From an uncultured Chryseobacterium sp. (lineage in GTDB: Bacteria; Bacteroidota; Bacteroidia; Flavobacteriales; Weeksellaceae): a stretch of 64,000 nucleotides of DNA. Positions 8,586 to 17,546 of the stretch are shown here, piece by piece (position 1 is the first letter of the stretch; every line of letters begins with the position of its first letter). The translations under genes were made by a program, and so were the position numbers. Under the pieces are notes generated by a model. It did not search any database. It had not been told where the DNA came from and saw only the letters and a program-made list of their open reading frames with translations. The stretch spans positions 1 to 64,000 of the forward strand of contig CAJYLO010000025.1 of NCBI GenBank assembly GCA_913776245.1, read 5' to 3'.

Positions 8586-10319
8586 TTAAATTAGGTCCTT
8601 AAGGTGCTTATAATTACTTTTAACGGTGTCCATTGCTTCCTGAAGTTTACCACCCAACATTAACTGTCCCATGGATTTAGTCATACCCAGCACCTGTTGA
8701 AGTTCAACCTTCGGGGGCAAAGCTAAGGCATTAGGATTGGTGAAAATATTCAGTAGATAAGGGCCGTCATATGATAAGCAATCTTTAATAGCCTGCTCCA
8801 ACTCCTCAGCTTTCCTAACATTTTTACCGGGATAACCCATCGCATGGGCAATCATTGCAAAATCAGGGTTAACCATATCTGTTTCGTTGTCGGGCATTCC
8901 ACCAACTTCCATCTCCAGTTTAACCATCCCAAGACTTCTATTGTTAAAGACAATTAGTTTGACCGGGAGTTTATATTGAAAAATGGTGGCCATATCACCA
9001 AGAAGCATTGATAGTCCACCATCACCACACATTGCAATAACCTGCCTTTGCGGATGAGCCAGTGATGCGCCGATGGCCATAGGCATAGCGTTAGCCATGG
9101 AACCGTGATTGAATGAACCCAGCATTTTTCTCTCTCCTGTGCCGGTGATGTAACGAGCACCCCAGACGCAGCACATACCTGTGTCTACCGTAAAAATAGC
9201 ATCTCTAGCCGCCAATAGGTCTAAAGTGTGTGCCACAAATTCAGGTTGTATGGCATTTTCTGACCCGGAATCCTTCACATAAGTCAGCTGCTGCTGCTTC
9301 ACTTTGCTGTAAAATTCCAGCTTCTGGTTGAGAAACTCAACATCTTTTTTCTCTTTAAGCAATGGCAACAATGCTTTGATACTCTCTTTGATATCACCCG
9401 TAAGGCCTAATTCCAGCTTTGCTCTTCTACCCAGTCTTTCTGGTGATGAGTCAATCTGTACTATCTTATTTTTTACCGGCATAAATGCCTGGTAAGGAAA
9501 ATCAGTACCCAGAAGCAGAAGCAAATCGGCCTCGTGCATTGCATGATAAGCCGAAGGTAATCCTAAAAGTCCGGTCAAACCCACTTCATTCGGGTTGTTT
9601 GGCTGAATACCCATTTTTCCTCTGAAAGAATACCCAACCGGTGCCTTAAGGAACTTTGCCAATTCAGCGACTTCCACATTGGCCTTTTCTGCACCAATAC
9701 CGCAATAGATGGTTATTTTTTGATGCTGATTTATTAATTCAGCCAAATGGGATAATTCATCGTCTGATGGGCGAATCACCGGATTTGTTTTAAAGATAGT
9801 GGTGGATGTTTCAGTTTCCTCTGCCTCCATTTCTGAAACGTCACCAGGAAGGCCTATTACTGCTACTCCTTTTTTTGAGATCGCATGCTGGATTGCCGTT
9901 TGTACTGTTCGCCCTACCTGCTCGGGCCTTGTAATCATTTGATTGTAGTAACTGCAATCATCAAATAATTTGATCGTGTTTGTTTCTTGAAAGTAATCCA
10001 TTCCCATTTCATTGCTTGGGATCGTTGATGCAATGACCAGCATTGGGACATGAGACCGATGAGCTTCATAGACACCGTTAATCAGATGGACATGGCCTGG
10101 TCCGCAGCTTCCTGCACAAACGGCAAAGCCATCTAATTCAGCTTCTGCTGCAGCAGCATAAGCACCGGCTTCTTCGTGCCTTACATGAATCCATTGGATA
10201 CTGCTTTTTTTTACAGCGATGTTAAGATGATTGAGGCTGTCACCTGTAACAGCGTAAATTCTTTTAACATTGGCACTTTCGAGCATTTCGACAATCTGCT
10301 CTGCCACATTTTTTGACAT
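8586..10319 (-). CDS. poxB: Thiamine-diphosphate-dependent pyruvate oxidase / quinone-linked pyruvate dehydrogenase
   Basis: A 577-residue peripheral membrane flavoenzyme of the PoxB type, which decarboxylates pyruvate to acetate and CO2 and passes electrons to the quinone pool. The sequence follows E. coli PoxB along its length: VTGDSLNHLN near 24-33, RHEEAGAYAAAAEA (the Glu activating thiamine diphosphate), CAGSCGPGHVHLINGVYEAH, LLLLGTDFPY in the central FAD-linked domain, GSFNHGSMANAMP, and the GDGGLSMLLGD to FNN diphosphate-binding motif. The C-terminal tail resembles the part that mediates lipid activation in E. coli. Start set at the Met at 10319 because the family begins with this MSKNVAEQ-like segment; the frame is open 18 codons further up without conserved sequence. 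Monocistronic with its own terminator. A bacterial pyruvate oxidase using oxygen directly is the main alternative. Confidence 0.88.
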   Translation of the reverse strand: MSKNVAEQIVEMLESANVKRIYAVTGDSLNHLNIAVKKSSIQWIHVRHEEAGAYAAAAEAELDGFAVCAGSCGPGHVHLINGVYEAHRSHVPMLVIASTIPSNEMGMDYFQETNTIKLFDDCSYYNQMITRPEQVGRTVQTAIQHAISKKGVAVIGLPGDVSEMEAEETETSTTIFKTNPVIRPSDDELSHLAELINQHQKITIYCGIGAEKANVEVAELAKFLKAPVGYSFRGKMGIQPNNPNEVGLTGLLGLPSAYHAMHEADLLLLLGTDFPYQAFMPVKNKIVQIDSSPERLGRRAKLELGLTGDIKESIKALLPLLKEKKDVEFLNQKLEFYSKVKQQQLTYVKDSGSENAIQPEFVAHTLDLLAARDAIFTVDTGMCCVWGARYITGTGERKMLGSFNHGSMANAMPMAIGASLAHPQRQVIAMCGDGGLSMLLGDMATIFQYKLPVKLIVFNNRSLGMVKLEMEVGGMPDNETDMVNPDFAMIAHAMGYPGKNVRKAEELEQAIKDCLSYDGPYLLNIFTNPNALALPPKVELQQVLGMTKSMGQLMLGGKLQEAMDTVKSNYKHLKDLI

Positions 10320-10703
10320 AGTAGTATTTTTTATAATTTGATCAATAATTTTTAAAAAGTATAGAGTCGACAAGAGAAAAACCTATAATCACTAAAGACT
10401 TTAGATTACACCTTGTACAGCCTGAGATTTTCATTTGTTGGGCATAGATGATTATTAAAATGATCAAGTACAATTCAAGACAAATTCATAGCTAATATTT
10501 TTATTGGTTGTTCTAAAATTAGCAAATCTATTGCCATCAGTCACGAATATTTATATAATTATCCTTTTTTAATCTCCAAAAGATTTCTTCATCATCCAGA
10601 TTGTTCTTATTTAGCCCACGTCCCTCTAACACTATTTTTTTCAATGTTTTAATGCTGCAACTTTGTAGAAGAAAGCTAAGTCAAAAACAAAAATGAAGTA
10701 GTT
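10320..10703. other. Long intergenic region upstream of poxB and of the small HTH gene
   Basis: No gene recognised. The stretch is AT-rich and divides two diverging genes, so it should hold both promoters. CAACTTTG at about 10668-10675 is one base from the Bacteroidota -7 element TAnnTTTG and lies 30 bp before the HTH gene. Confidence 0.4.
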
Positions 10704-10964
10704 ATGATCGTAAACCTAATCACCAAAGAAGACCTTCAGGAATTTAGAACAGAATTGCTGGAAGACCTACAAAACCTGTTTCAAATAAAAATTTCCCAGC
10801 AGAAATTATGGCTGCGTTCGTCAGAGGTCAAAGCACTTCTGAAAATCTCCTCCGGGACATTGCAGAAGCTACGCATCAATGGAACTTTATCTTACACCCG
10901 TGTCGGTGGGACACTATATTACAATTACAAAGACATTGAAGAAATGCTGAAAAATAAGCAATGA
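10704..10964 (+). CDS. Small helix-turn-helix protein, excisionase (HTH_17) type
   Basis: An 86-residue DNA-binding protein. The N-terminal third is an amphipathic helix; the rest is a MerR/excisionase-like winged helix: WLRSSEVKALLKISSGTLQKLR near 36-57, then the wing INGTLSYTRVGGTLYYNYKDIEEML. This pattern is common at the edge of integrative and mobilisable elements of Bacteroidota, where it controls excision or mobilisation genes. The neighbour 25 bp downstream is another small putative DNA-binding protein, and the recombinase/hsdS module follows, which supports an island setting. No integrase or relaxase belonging to a complete element is visible, so this may be a remnant. Confidence 0.75.
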   Translation: MIVNLITKEDLQEFRTELLEDLQNLFQIKISQQKLWLRSSEVKALLKISSGTLQKLRINGTLSYTRVGGTLYYNYKDIEEMLKNKQ

Positions 10965-10989
10965 TATTTCGAAGCACCGAAACTAAATT

Positions 10990-11316
10990 ATGAATTATAT
11001 TAAACATCTTACAGCTTTCTATGAAAAGGTGGCTCAGGATAATACGCTTAATCCATCGCACATCAGCCTCTATTTAGCCTTATTCCAGTTCTGGAATTTC
11101 AGCCGTTTCCGAAATCCGGTCAGTATTTCCCGCGATGAAGTGATGCGCATCAGTAAAATCCGCTCAAAAGCCACCTATCATAAATGCCTGAAGAATCTCC
11201 ATTCTTCGGGCTATATTGATTATCAGCCATCATATAATCCGTTTCAGGGAAGTAAGGTGGTGATGTTGGATTTTGGCAGGGAGTTGAAGGCTACCGGAAA
11301 AAGAAATAAAAAATAA
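10990..11316 (+). CDS. Small winged-helix-like protein of mobile-element type
   Basis: A 108-residue protein with a replication-initiator-like or MarR-like winged helix: residues 22-40 (SHISLYLALFQFWNFSRF), then ISRDEVMRISKIRSKATYHKCLKNLHSSGYIDYQPSYNP, a helix-turn-helix with wing. It ends in a basic tail (KATGKRNKK). Proteins of this type often follow an HTH_17 protein in Bacteroidota genetic elements, and their biochemical function is not established. It is 25 bp downstream of that gene and followed by a terminator, so the two form a bicistronic unit. Likely a regulator of the element; role inferred. Confidence 0.6.
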   Translation: MNYIKHLTAFYEKVAQDNTLNPSHISLYLALFQFWNFSRFRNPVSISRDEVMRISKIRSKATYHKCLKNLHSSGYIDYQPSYNPFQGSKVVMLDFGRELKATGKRNKK

Positions 11317-11347
11317 AAAATTAATTTATTAGCTTTTCTTAAATAGA

Positions 11348-11372
11348 AAATCCCAAACAGTGATTGGGATTT
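11348..11372 (+). terminator. Terminator after the two small HTH genes
   Basis: Stem AAATCCCAA (11348-11356) and TTGGGATTT (11364-11372) with a 7-nt loop, 31 bp after the stop codon. Only a weak T-run follows. Confidence 0.7.
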
Positions 11373-11812
11373 CTCAAATAAAACCTTAAGTTAAATCAAT
11401 GCTGAGTTCTATTTTAAGATTCGATTAATGTAATTAGCCTAAAACTGTTCTCATATATAAATTCAACAGATAAAAGTTGCAATAAAATTATAATAATTTA
11501 TATCTCTTTATAGACTTATTTGCATTGTGTACAAACTTAAATAGTGTAGCGTATTTTTTGAAGTTCATAGTTTTCACAAAATTTAATTTTAATTCGATTT
11601 TAATTATTTGTAGAGATTGAACATTAACATAACCTGTTCAATTTTTGATCTTTTTTTACTTGCAGATTTCAGCAAAAATTTCTACTTTTACTACGTAAAA
11701 TTTAAATTAGGATTTTACCACTTTTTTGCCAATGTCCTATTTGAGGCCATTCACAGAGATGTTACAGCGAAAATCTTATCCATAAAGCGATGAGAAATGG
11801 GTACAAAATCCC
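11373..11812. other. AT-rich intergenic region with an ATTGAACA/TGTTCAAT dyad
   Basis: About 440 bp without a recognisable gene. An 8-bp dyad ATTGAACA-N11-TGTTCAAT spans 11617-11643 and is followed by a T-rich run; it could be an operator or a weak terminator. The right end (about 11740-11812) is where the minus-strand hsdS fragment loses similarity, so an old junction lies near 11820. No terminal inverted repeat of an insertion sequence was found. Confidence 0.4.
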
Positions 11813-12034
11813 TCACTGAACTTTTGTTGTTTGAAATAAATTTTTCACTTCCCAACCTTCGGGAATCTCTCTTTTCAAAACTTCATTCCAAATCATCTTG
11901 CCACCGCTTGATTTATAAGGCTTTCCGTTTATGTCAGGGAAGTCGAACTGTACAAACCAATAGTCGTACAGCGTTTTTGCCATACGTTCTAAATTATCAT
12001 TTATTGTACGACTATGGCTATTTTTGTTTTTCAT
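11813..12034 (-). pseudogene. hsdS: hsdS fragment: central conserved region and first residues of the second target-recognition domain
   Basis: A 73-codon frame on the minus strand. From residue 11 it is typical of the central spacer of type I restriction specificity subunits: INDNLERMAKTLYDYWFVQF, then FDFPDINGKPYKSSGG and LKREIPEGWEV, which normally leads into the second DNA-recognition domain. Here that domain stops after about ten residues (KNLFQTTKVQ then TGA), so the piece cannot work alone. The first ten residues (MKNKNSHSRT) are not HsdS-like. The change occurs exactly at the 15-bp sequence also found at the end of the plus-strand hsdS piece. Joining that piece to this one gives a continuous HsdS central region in frame. 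No hsdM or hsdR is in the window. Confidence 0.8.
11991..12005 (-). repeat. Left copy of 15-bp inverted repeat AATAAATGATAATTT
   Basis: Read on the minus strand it encodes the I-N-D-N of HsdS. Identical to 13579-13593 on the plus strand. It marks the breakpoint of the hsdS fragment and is the likely core of a recombination site. Confidence 0.75.
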
Positions 12035-12071
12035 TCCTTTGCGACTTCAAAAATTTAAGAAAATAAGTACA

Positions 12072-13064
12072 ATGAAGGAATTAGTGAAGCAAGAAATAAT
12101 TAATGCAATGCAAACAGTTTTAAACTTTCAACAGTTAATGATGCTTGAAAAGGTAATACATCAATCTTTTCATTCTGTGATAGTTACTCAAAAAAATAAT
12201 ACTGAAGATGAGTTGGGAACTGATAATATAAGCGTTTTAAATTTATTTATTTCATCAAAAAAAGTGGAAGGTTGTTCTGAAAAGTCATTGAAATATTATT
12301 TTTCGACCATAGATACTCTGTTTCAAAAATTAAAAAAGAAAGTTACGGAAATCTCTACTAATGATTTAAGATTTTATCTTTCAGAATATCAGGAAGTAAA
12401 AAAATCTAGTAAAGTCACCATAGATAATATTCGTAGGATATTTTCAAGTTTTTTTTCTTGGTTAGAAGATGAAGATTATATTTTAAAAAGTCTTGTACGA
12501 AGGATTCATAAAGTGAAGACCGCCAGAACTATAAAGGAGGTACTTAGTGATGAAGACATAGAAATACTTAGAGACAACTGCAAGCAAATAAGAGATTTAA
12601 CCCTTATCGAAATGTTAAGCTCCACTGGTATTAGAGTTGGCGAGCTTGTAAAAATAAATATAAATGACATTGATTTCCACGAGCGTTCTTGTATTGTTAC
12701 AGGTAAAGGAAACAAACAGCGTGAAGTCTATTTTGATGCAAGAACAAAGATTCACCTCAAAGAATATCTTCAAACAAGAAAAGATGATAATGAAGCTTTA
12801 TTCGTTTCTTTATCAAAGCCTAATCAGCGACTTTCTATTGGTGGAATTGAAAGTGTATTGCGGAAACTGGGGCAAAAAACCAAAATAAATAAAGTGCACC
12901 CCCATAAATTCAGAAGAACTCTAGCAACTATGGCAATCGATAAAGGAATGCCTATTGAGCAGGTTCAGAAGTTATTAGGTCACGTTAAAATTGATACAAC
13001 GTTACATTATGCAATGGTAAATCAGGCTAATGTGAAAATTGCACACCGAAAATTTATTAGTTAA
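12072..13064 (+). CDS. Tyrosine site-specific recombinase of an hsdS inversion module
   Basis: A 330-residue tyrosine recombinase (phage integrase family, XerC/D-like). The N-terminal SAM-like core-binding domain runs to about residue 150 (SVLNLFISSKKVEG..SEKSLKYY). The catalytic domain shows the Arg in SSTGIRVGEL, a Lys in the GKGNKQREV hairpin, the HxxR box in HPHKFRRTLAT, LLGHVKIDTTLHYA with the late His, and the nucleophile Tyr in that HYA. Start set at the Met at 12072; the frame extends 16 codons up with no conserved sequence. The gene ends 2 bp before an hsdS piece on the same strand, and an inverted hsdS piece lies upstream. This is the arrangement of phase-variable type I restriction loci in Bacteroidota, where such recombinases swap recognition domains. 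No mutation in a catalytic motif was seen, so it is probably active. Confidence 0.88.
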   Translation: MKELVKQEIINAMQTVLNFQQLMMLEKVIHQSFHSVIVTQKNNTEDELGTDNISVLNLFISSKKVEGCSEKSLKYYFSTIDTLFQKLKKKVTEISTNDLRFYLSEYQEVKKSSKVTIDNIRRIFSSFFSWLEDEDYILKSLVRRIHKVKTARTIKEVLSDEDIEILRDNCKQIRDLTLIEMLSSTGIRVGELVKININDIDFHERSCIVTGKGNKQREVYFDARTKIHLKEYLQTRKDDNEALFVSLSKPNQRLSIGGIESVLRKLGQKTKINKVHPHKFRRTLATMAIDKGMPIEQVQKLLGHVKIDTTLHYAMVNQANVKIAHRKFIS

Positions 13065-13066
13065 CA

Positions 13067-13711
13067 ATGAAATACATTTTTAGAATTGATGAAGTAGCAA
13101 AACTAAATCAATCTTCAATAACCAATAAAGATAAATTTGAATTAATTAATTATCTTGATACCAGTAGTATAACTAAAGGTAAAATTGATAGTTGGCAAGA
13201 GTTAAAAGAAAATTATCCAAGCAGAGCAAAACGAAAGATTAAACAAAATACCATTGTATATTCTACTGTGAGACCTAATCAAGAACATTATGGCTTTTTT
13301 AATAGTATCGAAAAAGAAAATGCTATTGTTTCGACAGGATTTGCCACCATTGATGTTTTCTCAGATAATGTGGAACCAAAATTTTTATATTATCTACTCA
13401 CACAAAAATGGGTAACAAATCATCTTCATACGATTGCAGAAAATTCTGTATCGGCTTATCCTTCTGTAACTCCTTCTGATATAGGAAATTTAAGGTTCGC
13501 ATTCCCTAATTTAACAAAACAAAAAAAAATTGCCAAGATCCTAAGTGATATTGACAATAAAATTGACTTAAACAATCAAATAAATGATAATTTTCCAAGG
13601 TGGAAATGGAAATCCTTCGGCGTCTGGTGTGGTCATTGTCGGAGGATTTCATTGGAATTATTGCCCAAATGGATATTATGCGGTCTATACTACGGATGCG
13701 GGTTGGGATAA
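13067..13711 (+). pseudogene. hsdS: hsdS 5' piece: first target-recognition domain, cut at the 15-bp repeat
   Basis: Residues 1-175 are the N-terminal half of a type I restriction specificity subunit: an opening strand (MKYIFRIDEVAKLNQSS), a recognition domain with NTIVYSTVRPNQEHYGFF, AYPSVTPSDIGNLRFAFP, then the helical KIAKILSDIDNKIDLNNQINDN that begins the central spacer. After INDN (ending at 13593) similarity stops and the frame runs through the overlapping T9SS gene in the wrong phase to a stop at 13711. It could produce a half-subunit of 214 residues with an unrelated tail; some half-HsdS proteins can dimerise, so function is not excluded. Start 2 bp after the recombinase stop suggests co-transcription. 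See the matching piece at 11813-12034. Confidence 0.82.
13579..13593 (+). repeat. Right copy of 15-bp inverted repeat AATAAATGATAATTT
   Basis: Identical to the minus-strand copy at 11991-12005 and in the same coding phase of HsdS (I-N-D-N). Sequence to its left is hsdS; sequence to its right belongs to a T9SS cargo gene in another frame. Confidence 0.75.
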
Positions 13712-14771
13712 TATTGGATCAGGAAGTAGTTGTACAACTTCTACAAATTCCTCTAACATGCCACCAGGTTTAGATTCTAACAGTGCGTTCTGGATTGGGT
13801 TTTACAAGCCAACTGCGCCCCAAACAGATATTCAGAATTACACAAGAGGGCAATTCAACGGGAATGGAGCGCCTTTTAGTTCACTTGCAGCATTAAAAGC
13901 TGCAATATTAAACAGGGATAATTGGGTAGCGATTAAATCGAGTGATACAACAACACAAATAAATGTTCCAACGGGAATAACTTATTACAGTTCTTGTACT
14001 GCACCTGCAATCACATCTCAACCTTCCTCCATCACAATCTGCGCAGGAGCAAACACTACATTCTCTGCGACTGCAAGCAACGCAACGGCTTACCAATGGC
14101 AGGTGAACGAAGGAGCTGGGTTTACAAACATCAGCAATAACAGCCTTTACTCTGGTGCTACAACTGCTACCCTATCGGTTACAGGCGCAACGGCCGGACT
14201 TAACGGATACCAATACCGTGTAGTGGTTTCAGGAAATTGCTCACCAAGCGCTACATCTAACGGTGCTACATTGACAGTGAATACAACTCAAGCACCGACC
14301 GGTGCTTCTGTCCAAAGCTTCGAAGCGGGCAATACTTTGAGCGTATTAGCCGTTACCGGTCAAAATATTAAATGGTATGCTACACAAAATAATGCGTCAA
14401 ACCATACAGGAGCGCTACCATTAACCACAATGATTATTAATGATACAACTTATTATGCCACACAAACAGTTGCTGGGTGTGAGTCATCACAGCCACTAGC
14501 CGTAAAAGCTTTCAATGAAACATTAAATGTTGTGAATAATAAGATATCAACGGTAAAAATTTATCCAAATCCTGTTAGAGAAACTTTGAATTTCAATAGT
14601 GAAATTAAAATTAATAAGATCGTTGTTGTTTCGATTGACGGTAAAAAGATTTTGGAGAAAGATCTGAACGGAGAAAGACAAGTAAATGTACACAATCTAA
14701 TGCAAGGTACTTATCTGGTCAATATTATAACAGAAAACGGAACTGAAACAATTAAATTTATCAAAAATTAA
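13584..14771 (+). pseudogene. 5'-truncated T9SS cargo protein with Ig-like domain and type A sorting domain
   Basis: An open frame of 395 codons begins at an ATG that lies inside the 15-bp repeat, so its start is a by-product of the junction. Signal peptide and N-terminal part are missing. The preserved part has a secreted domain (FHWNYCPNGYYAVYTTDAGW, Cys-containing), an Ig-like domain near 130-230 (TSQPSSITICAGANTTFSA, then YQWQVNEGAGFTNIS) and a C-terminal type IX sorting domain near 320-395 (VKIYPNPVRETLNF to GTYLVNIITENG). Such proteins are normally exported by Sec and then by the type IX system to the surface or medium. Without a signal peptide this copy should be unable to leave the cytoplasm. 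The rest of the gene may lie elsewhere in the genome at the reciprocal junction. Confidence 0.8.
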
Positions 14772-15096
14772 TTATAAAAAAATCTACACAATAAGTGTGT
14801 AAGTAAAAAATTAGAGCTCGGATTTTTAATCTGAGCTCTTCTTTATAACAGATATCAGCAGATACGAAAAGTCTTAGGCCGACGATTAAAGTGTGACATC
14901 AAATTGACCACTTTCTAATCTAAGGTTTACACTCTATATCATTTTTCAATCATTCATCTCTGAATTTTTAACGTGTCGGACAAGCAATAATCTTTCCCAC
15001 TATTAAAAATGAAGCCACTGTCCATTACAAAAAAAGGAGCTGCATGTAACAGGGAGTTGCTCAGGATTGTCATAATAATGAACTATTAATACAATC
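14772..15096. other. Intergenic region after the T9SS relic
   Basis: Apart from the terminator at 14813-14839 no feature is recognised. AAAGTG-N15-CACTTT (about 14889-14915) is a short imperfect dyad. The promoter of the downstream barrel gene should lie in the last 100 bp. Confidence 0.4.
14813..14839 (+). terminator. Terminator of the T9SS cargo relic
   Basis: Stem AGAGCTCGGA / TCTGAGCTCT (one G-T pair) with a 7-nt loop followed by TCTTTAT, 41 bp after the stop codon. Confidence 0.75.
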
Positions 15097-17439
15097 ATGA
15101 AGAAGACATTGCTTTCAGTTATTTTAATAACTCCTTTTCTCGCTTTCTCACAAAGTATCACAGGAAAGATCACACGATCAGGGAATGAGGTTTCATATGC
15201 AGAGATCATTGCCTCTAAAAATCAAATCAAGCAAACTATCATCTCCGACGAAAAAGGAAATTTCACTCTGAAACTTCCTGAAAATGGAATTTATCAAATA
15301 GTTTGTATTCTTGACGGTATCGAAGTTTTAAAAGATGATATCACGGTCAACGGCACTACAAAACACGATTTTGCTCTTGAAAATAAGCCCGAAAAAGAGA
15401 TCGAAGGCGTAGTCGTAACAGCGAAAAAGAAACTGATCGAAAGAAAAGCGGACCGGTTGGTCTTTAATATTGCCAATTCTATTGCTTCGCAGGGAATGGA
15501 TGGCATAGAAGCGCTCAACAACACACCACAGGTCAGAGTGGATGAAAATGCAGGGATATCCATGGTCGGGAAAAGCGGGATCGCGGTGATGATCAATGAC
15601 AGAATGCTGAACCTTACAGGAACTGAGCTTATCAATTACCTTAAAGGTCTGCGTTCGGAAAACATCGAAAAAATAGAGGTCATCACCGCACCGCCGTCCA
15701 AATATGAAGCTCAGGGGAATAGCGGGCTGATTAATATCGTTCTGAAGAAAAACCAGGACTTGGGCTGGAGCGGCAACCTGACAACCAGTCTTTTTCAGAC
15801 CACCTATGCCGGATTTTCCAATTCCGCAACGGTCAATTATCAAGGTGAAAAACTAAGGTCATCACTGAAGCTCAGGCAATATGACAGCCAGAAACATTCG
15901 TATGAGAACTACAAGATCACTGGTGTTGACGGAATGGCAAGCTCAGATGACAGGAGAGATTTCTGGAACGGCGGCGGAATTAATTATAGCATAGATTATG
16001 AGCTCAATAAAAAATCAAGTCTGGGATTGGTCTACGATTACGGAATGGGAAACTCCGGAATGGATATAACGAACACTTCAGATTATTTTCAAAAAGGAAA
16101 CTATACCAACACGCTCTCTACTTACGCAGAGCACCGCACTAAAAATAAAAACAACACCATAAGCGCCTACTATGATCTGAAATTCGGAAAGCGGGATAAC
16201 AAATTGAGTATTACCGGAAATTATTTTTCCAATACGCCCGAAAGCAATATTGATTTCACAACGGAAGACAGTTCCGGCAATGCCTTCATCGTAAAAACAC
16301 CGTCTGAACTCGATTACAAAATATATTCCGGTCAGGCAGATCTCACGCTTCCGTTTGAATTTGCAAAGACAGAGACAGGTATTAAATTCACCACCTTTGA
16401 TAACAACTCCGACATCAGATACCAGAATCTGATCAACGGAACTTATATTACAGATCCGCTGAGAACCAATCTGTTTAAATATAAAGAAAAGAACTATGCT
16501 GGCTATATGAGCATGGAAAAGCAACTGACAGAAAAATGGACTGTCAAAGCGGGCTTACGGTATGAATATTCGACCGTTAATGGTATATCAGCCTCCACCG
16601 GACAGCAGACCGAAACTTCTTATGGTAAACTGTTTCCAACCTTCTATCTATCATACAAAGCTGATGATGACAATACTTTCAATATCAATTACTCAAAAAG
16701 GATCAACCGGCCGGGCTTCCGTGCCATCAATCCATTTCGCTGGTATACGAATATTAATTCCTACTATTCCGGAAACCCGGCTTTAAATCCTTCGATCAAT
16801 CATAATTTTGAACTTTCTTACCTGTATAAAGGGAAATTTTCTGCCTCTGCGTATTTTCAGAGAGAATTAGATGCTTTCAGCCAGCTCGTAGTTTTAGATG
16901 GAGAAAATAAGACCAGCAACTTCTATAATTTCTTTAATAAAAACAGTACCGGGATTTCCGTAAGTTTTTCAGACACTTTATTCAGTTTCTGGGAATTAAA
17001 TTATTCAGGTGATTTCTCTTATATGGAAACGCAGGTTTTTGCGACCGACGCAGCTTCCAGAAAAGGAAACAGCACGACTTTCAACCTCCAGAATAGTTTT
17101 GCTTTAAAAAAAGACAAAACAATCCAGTTTTTTATGAATTACTGGTTCCGACTGCCTTCGAATATGGGTAATGTTTATTCTTATTTTGTCGGGAATTTGA
17201 CATCCGGCGTCAAATTAAATATGATGAACAAAGATCTTCAGATGAATGTATATGTTTCTGATATATTCCGCCAGGCTAAAAGTCACGGGGAAATATATTA
17301 TCAGAATTCTGTTCACTCATTCAACAATTACTATGACGGACGGAACCTGACCGTTTCGTTGACCTATAGTTTTGGAAATAAAAAGGTAAAAGCACAGGAT
17401 CGAAATGTTAAATTTGAGGAAAAGAACAGAGCGAATTAA
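15097..17439 (+). CDS. Outer-membrane beta-barrel protein, TonB-dependent-receptor-like (OMP_b-brl_3)
   Basis: A 780-residue outer-membrane protein. Signal peptide at residues 1-20 (MKKTLLSVILITPFLAFSQS); carboxypeptidase-regulatory-like domain 21-105 (ITGKITRSGNEVSYAEII); plug-like domain about 110-215 with EGVVVTAKKKLIERKADRL, NNTPQVRVDENAGISMVGKS and IEVITAPPSKYEAQGNSGLI; then a long barrel with the INYSKRINRPGFRAINPF motif typical of OMP_b-brl_3. Family members resemble TonB receptors but often lack a clear TonB box; the substrate is generally unknown. Length is normal. It stands alone, with terminators on both sides, and a paralogue lies at 56908-59259. No SusD partner, so it is not a classical glycan-uptake pair. 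Confidence 0.9.
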   Translation: MKKTLLSVILITPFLAFSQSITGKITRSGNEVSYAEIIASKNQIKQTIISDEKGNFTLKLPENGIYQIVCILDGIEVLKDDITVNGTTKHDFALENKPEKEIEGVVVTAKKKLIERKADRLVFNIANSIASQGMDGIEALNNTPQVRVDENAGISMVGKSGIAVMINDRMLNLTGTELINYLKGLRSENIEKIEVITAPPSKYEAQGNSGLINIVLKKNQDLGWSGNLTTSLFQTTYAGFSNSATVNYQGEKLRSSLKLRQYDSQKHSYENYKITGVDGMASSDDRRDFWNGGGINYSIDYELNKKSSLGLVYDYGMGNSGMDITNTSDYFQKGNYTNTLSTYAEHRTKNKNNTISAYYDLKFGKRDNKLSITGNYFSNTPESNIDFTTEDSSGNAFIVKTPSELDYKIYSGQADLTLPFEFAKTETGIKFTTFDNNSDIRYQNLINGTYITDPLRTNLFKYKEKNYAGYMSMEKQLTEKWTVKAGLRYEYSTVNGISASTGQQTETSYGKLFPTFYLSYKADDDNTFNINYSKRINRPGFRAINPFRWYTNINSYYSGNPALNPSINHNFELSYLYKGKFSASAYFQRELDAFSQLVVLDGENKTSNFYNFFNKNSTGISVSFSDTLFSFWELNYSGDFSYMETQVFATDAASRKGNSTTFNLQNSFALKKDKTIQFFMNYWFRLPSNMGNVYSYFVGNLTSGVKLNMMNKDLQMNVYVSDIFRQAKSHGEIYYQNSVHSFNNYYDGRNLTVSLTYSFGNKKVKAQDRNVKFEEKNRAN

Positions 17440-17546
17440 GAATGATCAATTGGCTTATATCTTTTAAAAATCATAATAAGTAAAATTTAACAGGATTGGC
17501 ATTAAATATGAATGATTTAGATTATTAACCTTTAAATTTATTGTCA

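Noticed and set aside
11740-12034. Insertion sequence end left of the hsdS fragment
   Set aside because: No terminal inverted repeats, target duplication or transposase sequence could be seen around the point where HsdS similarity ends.
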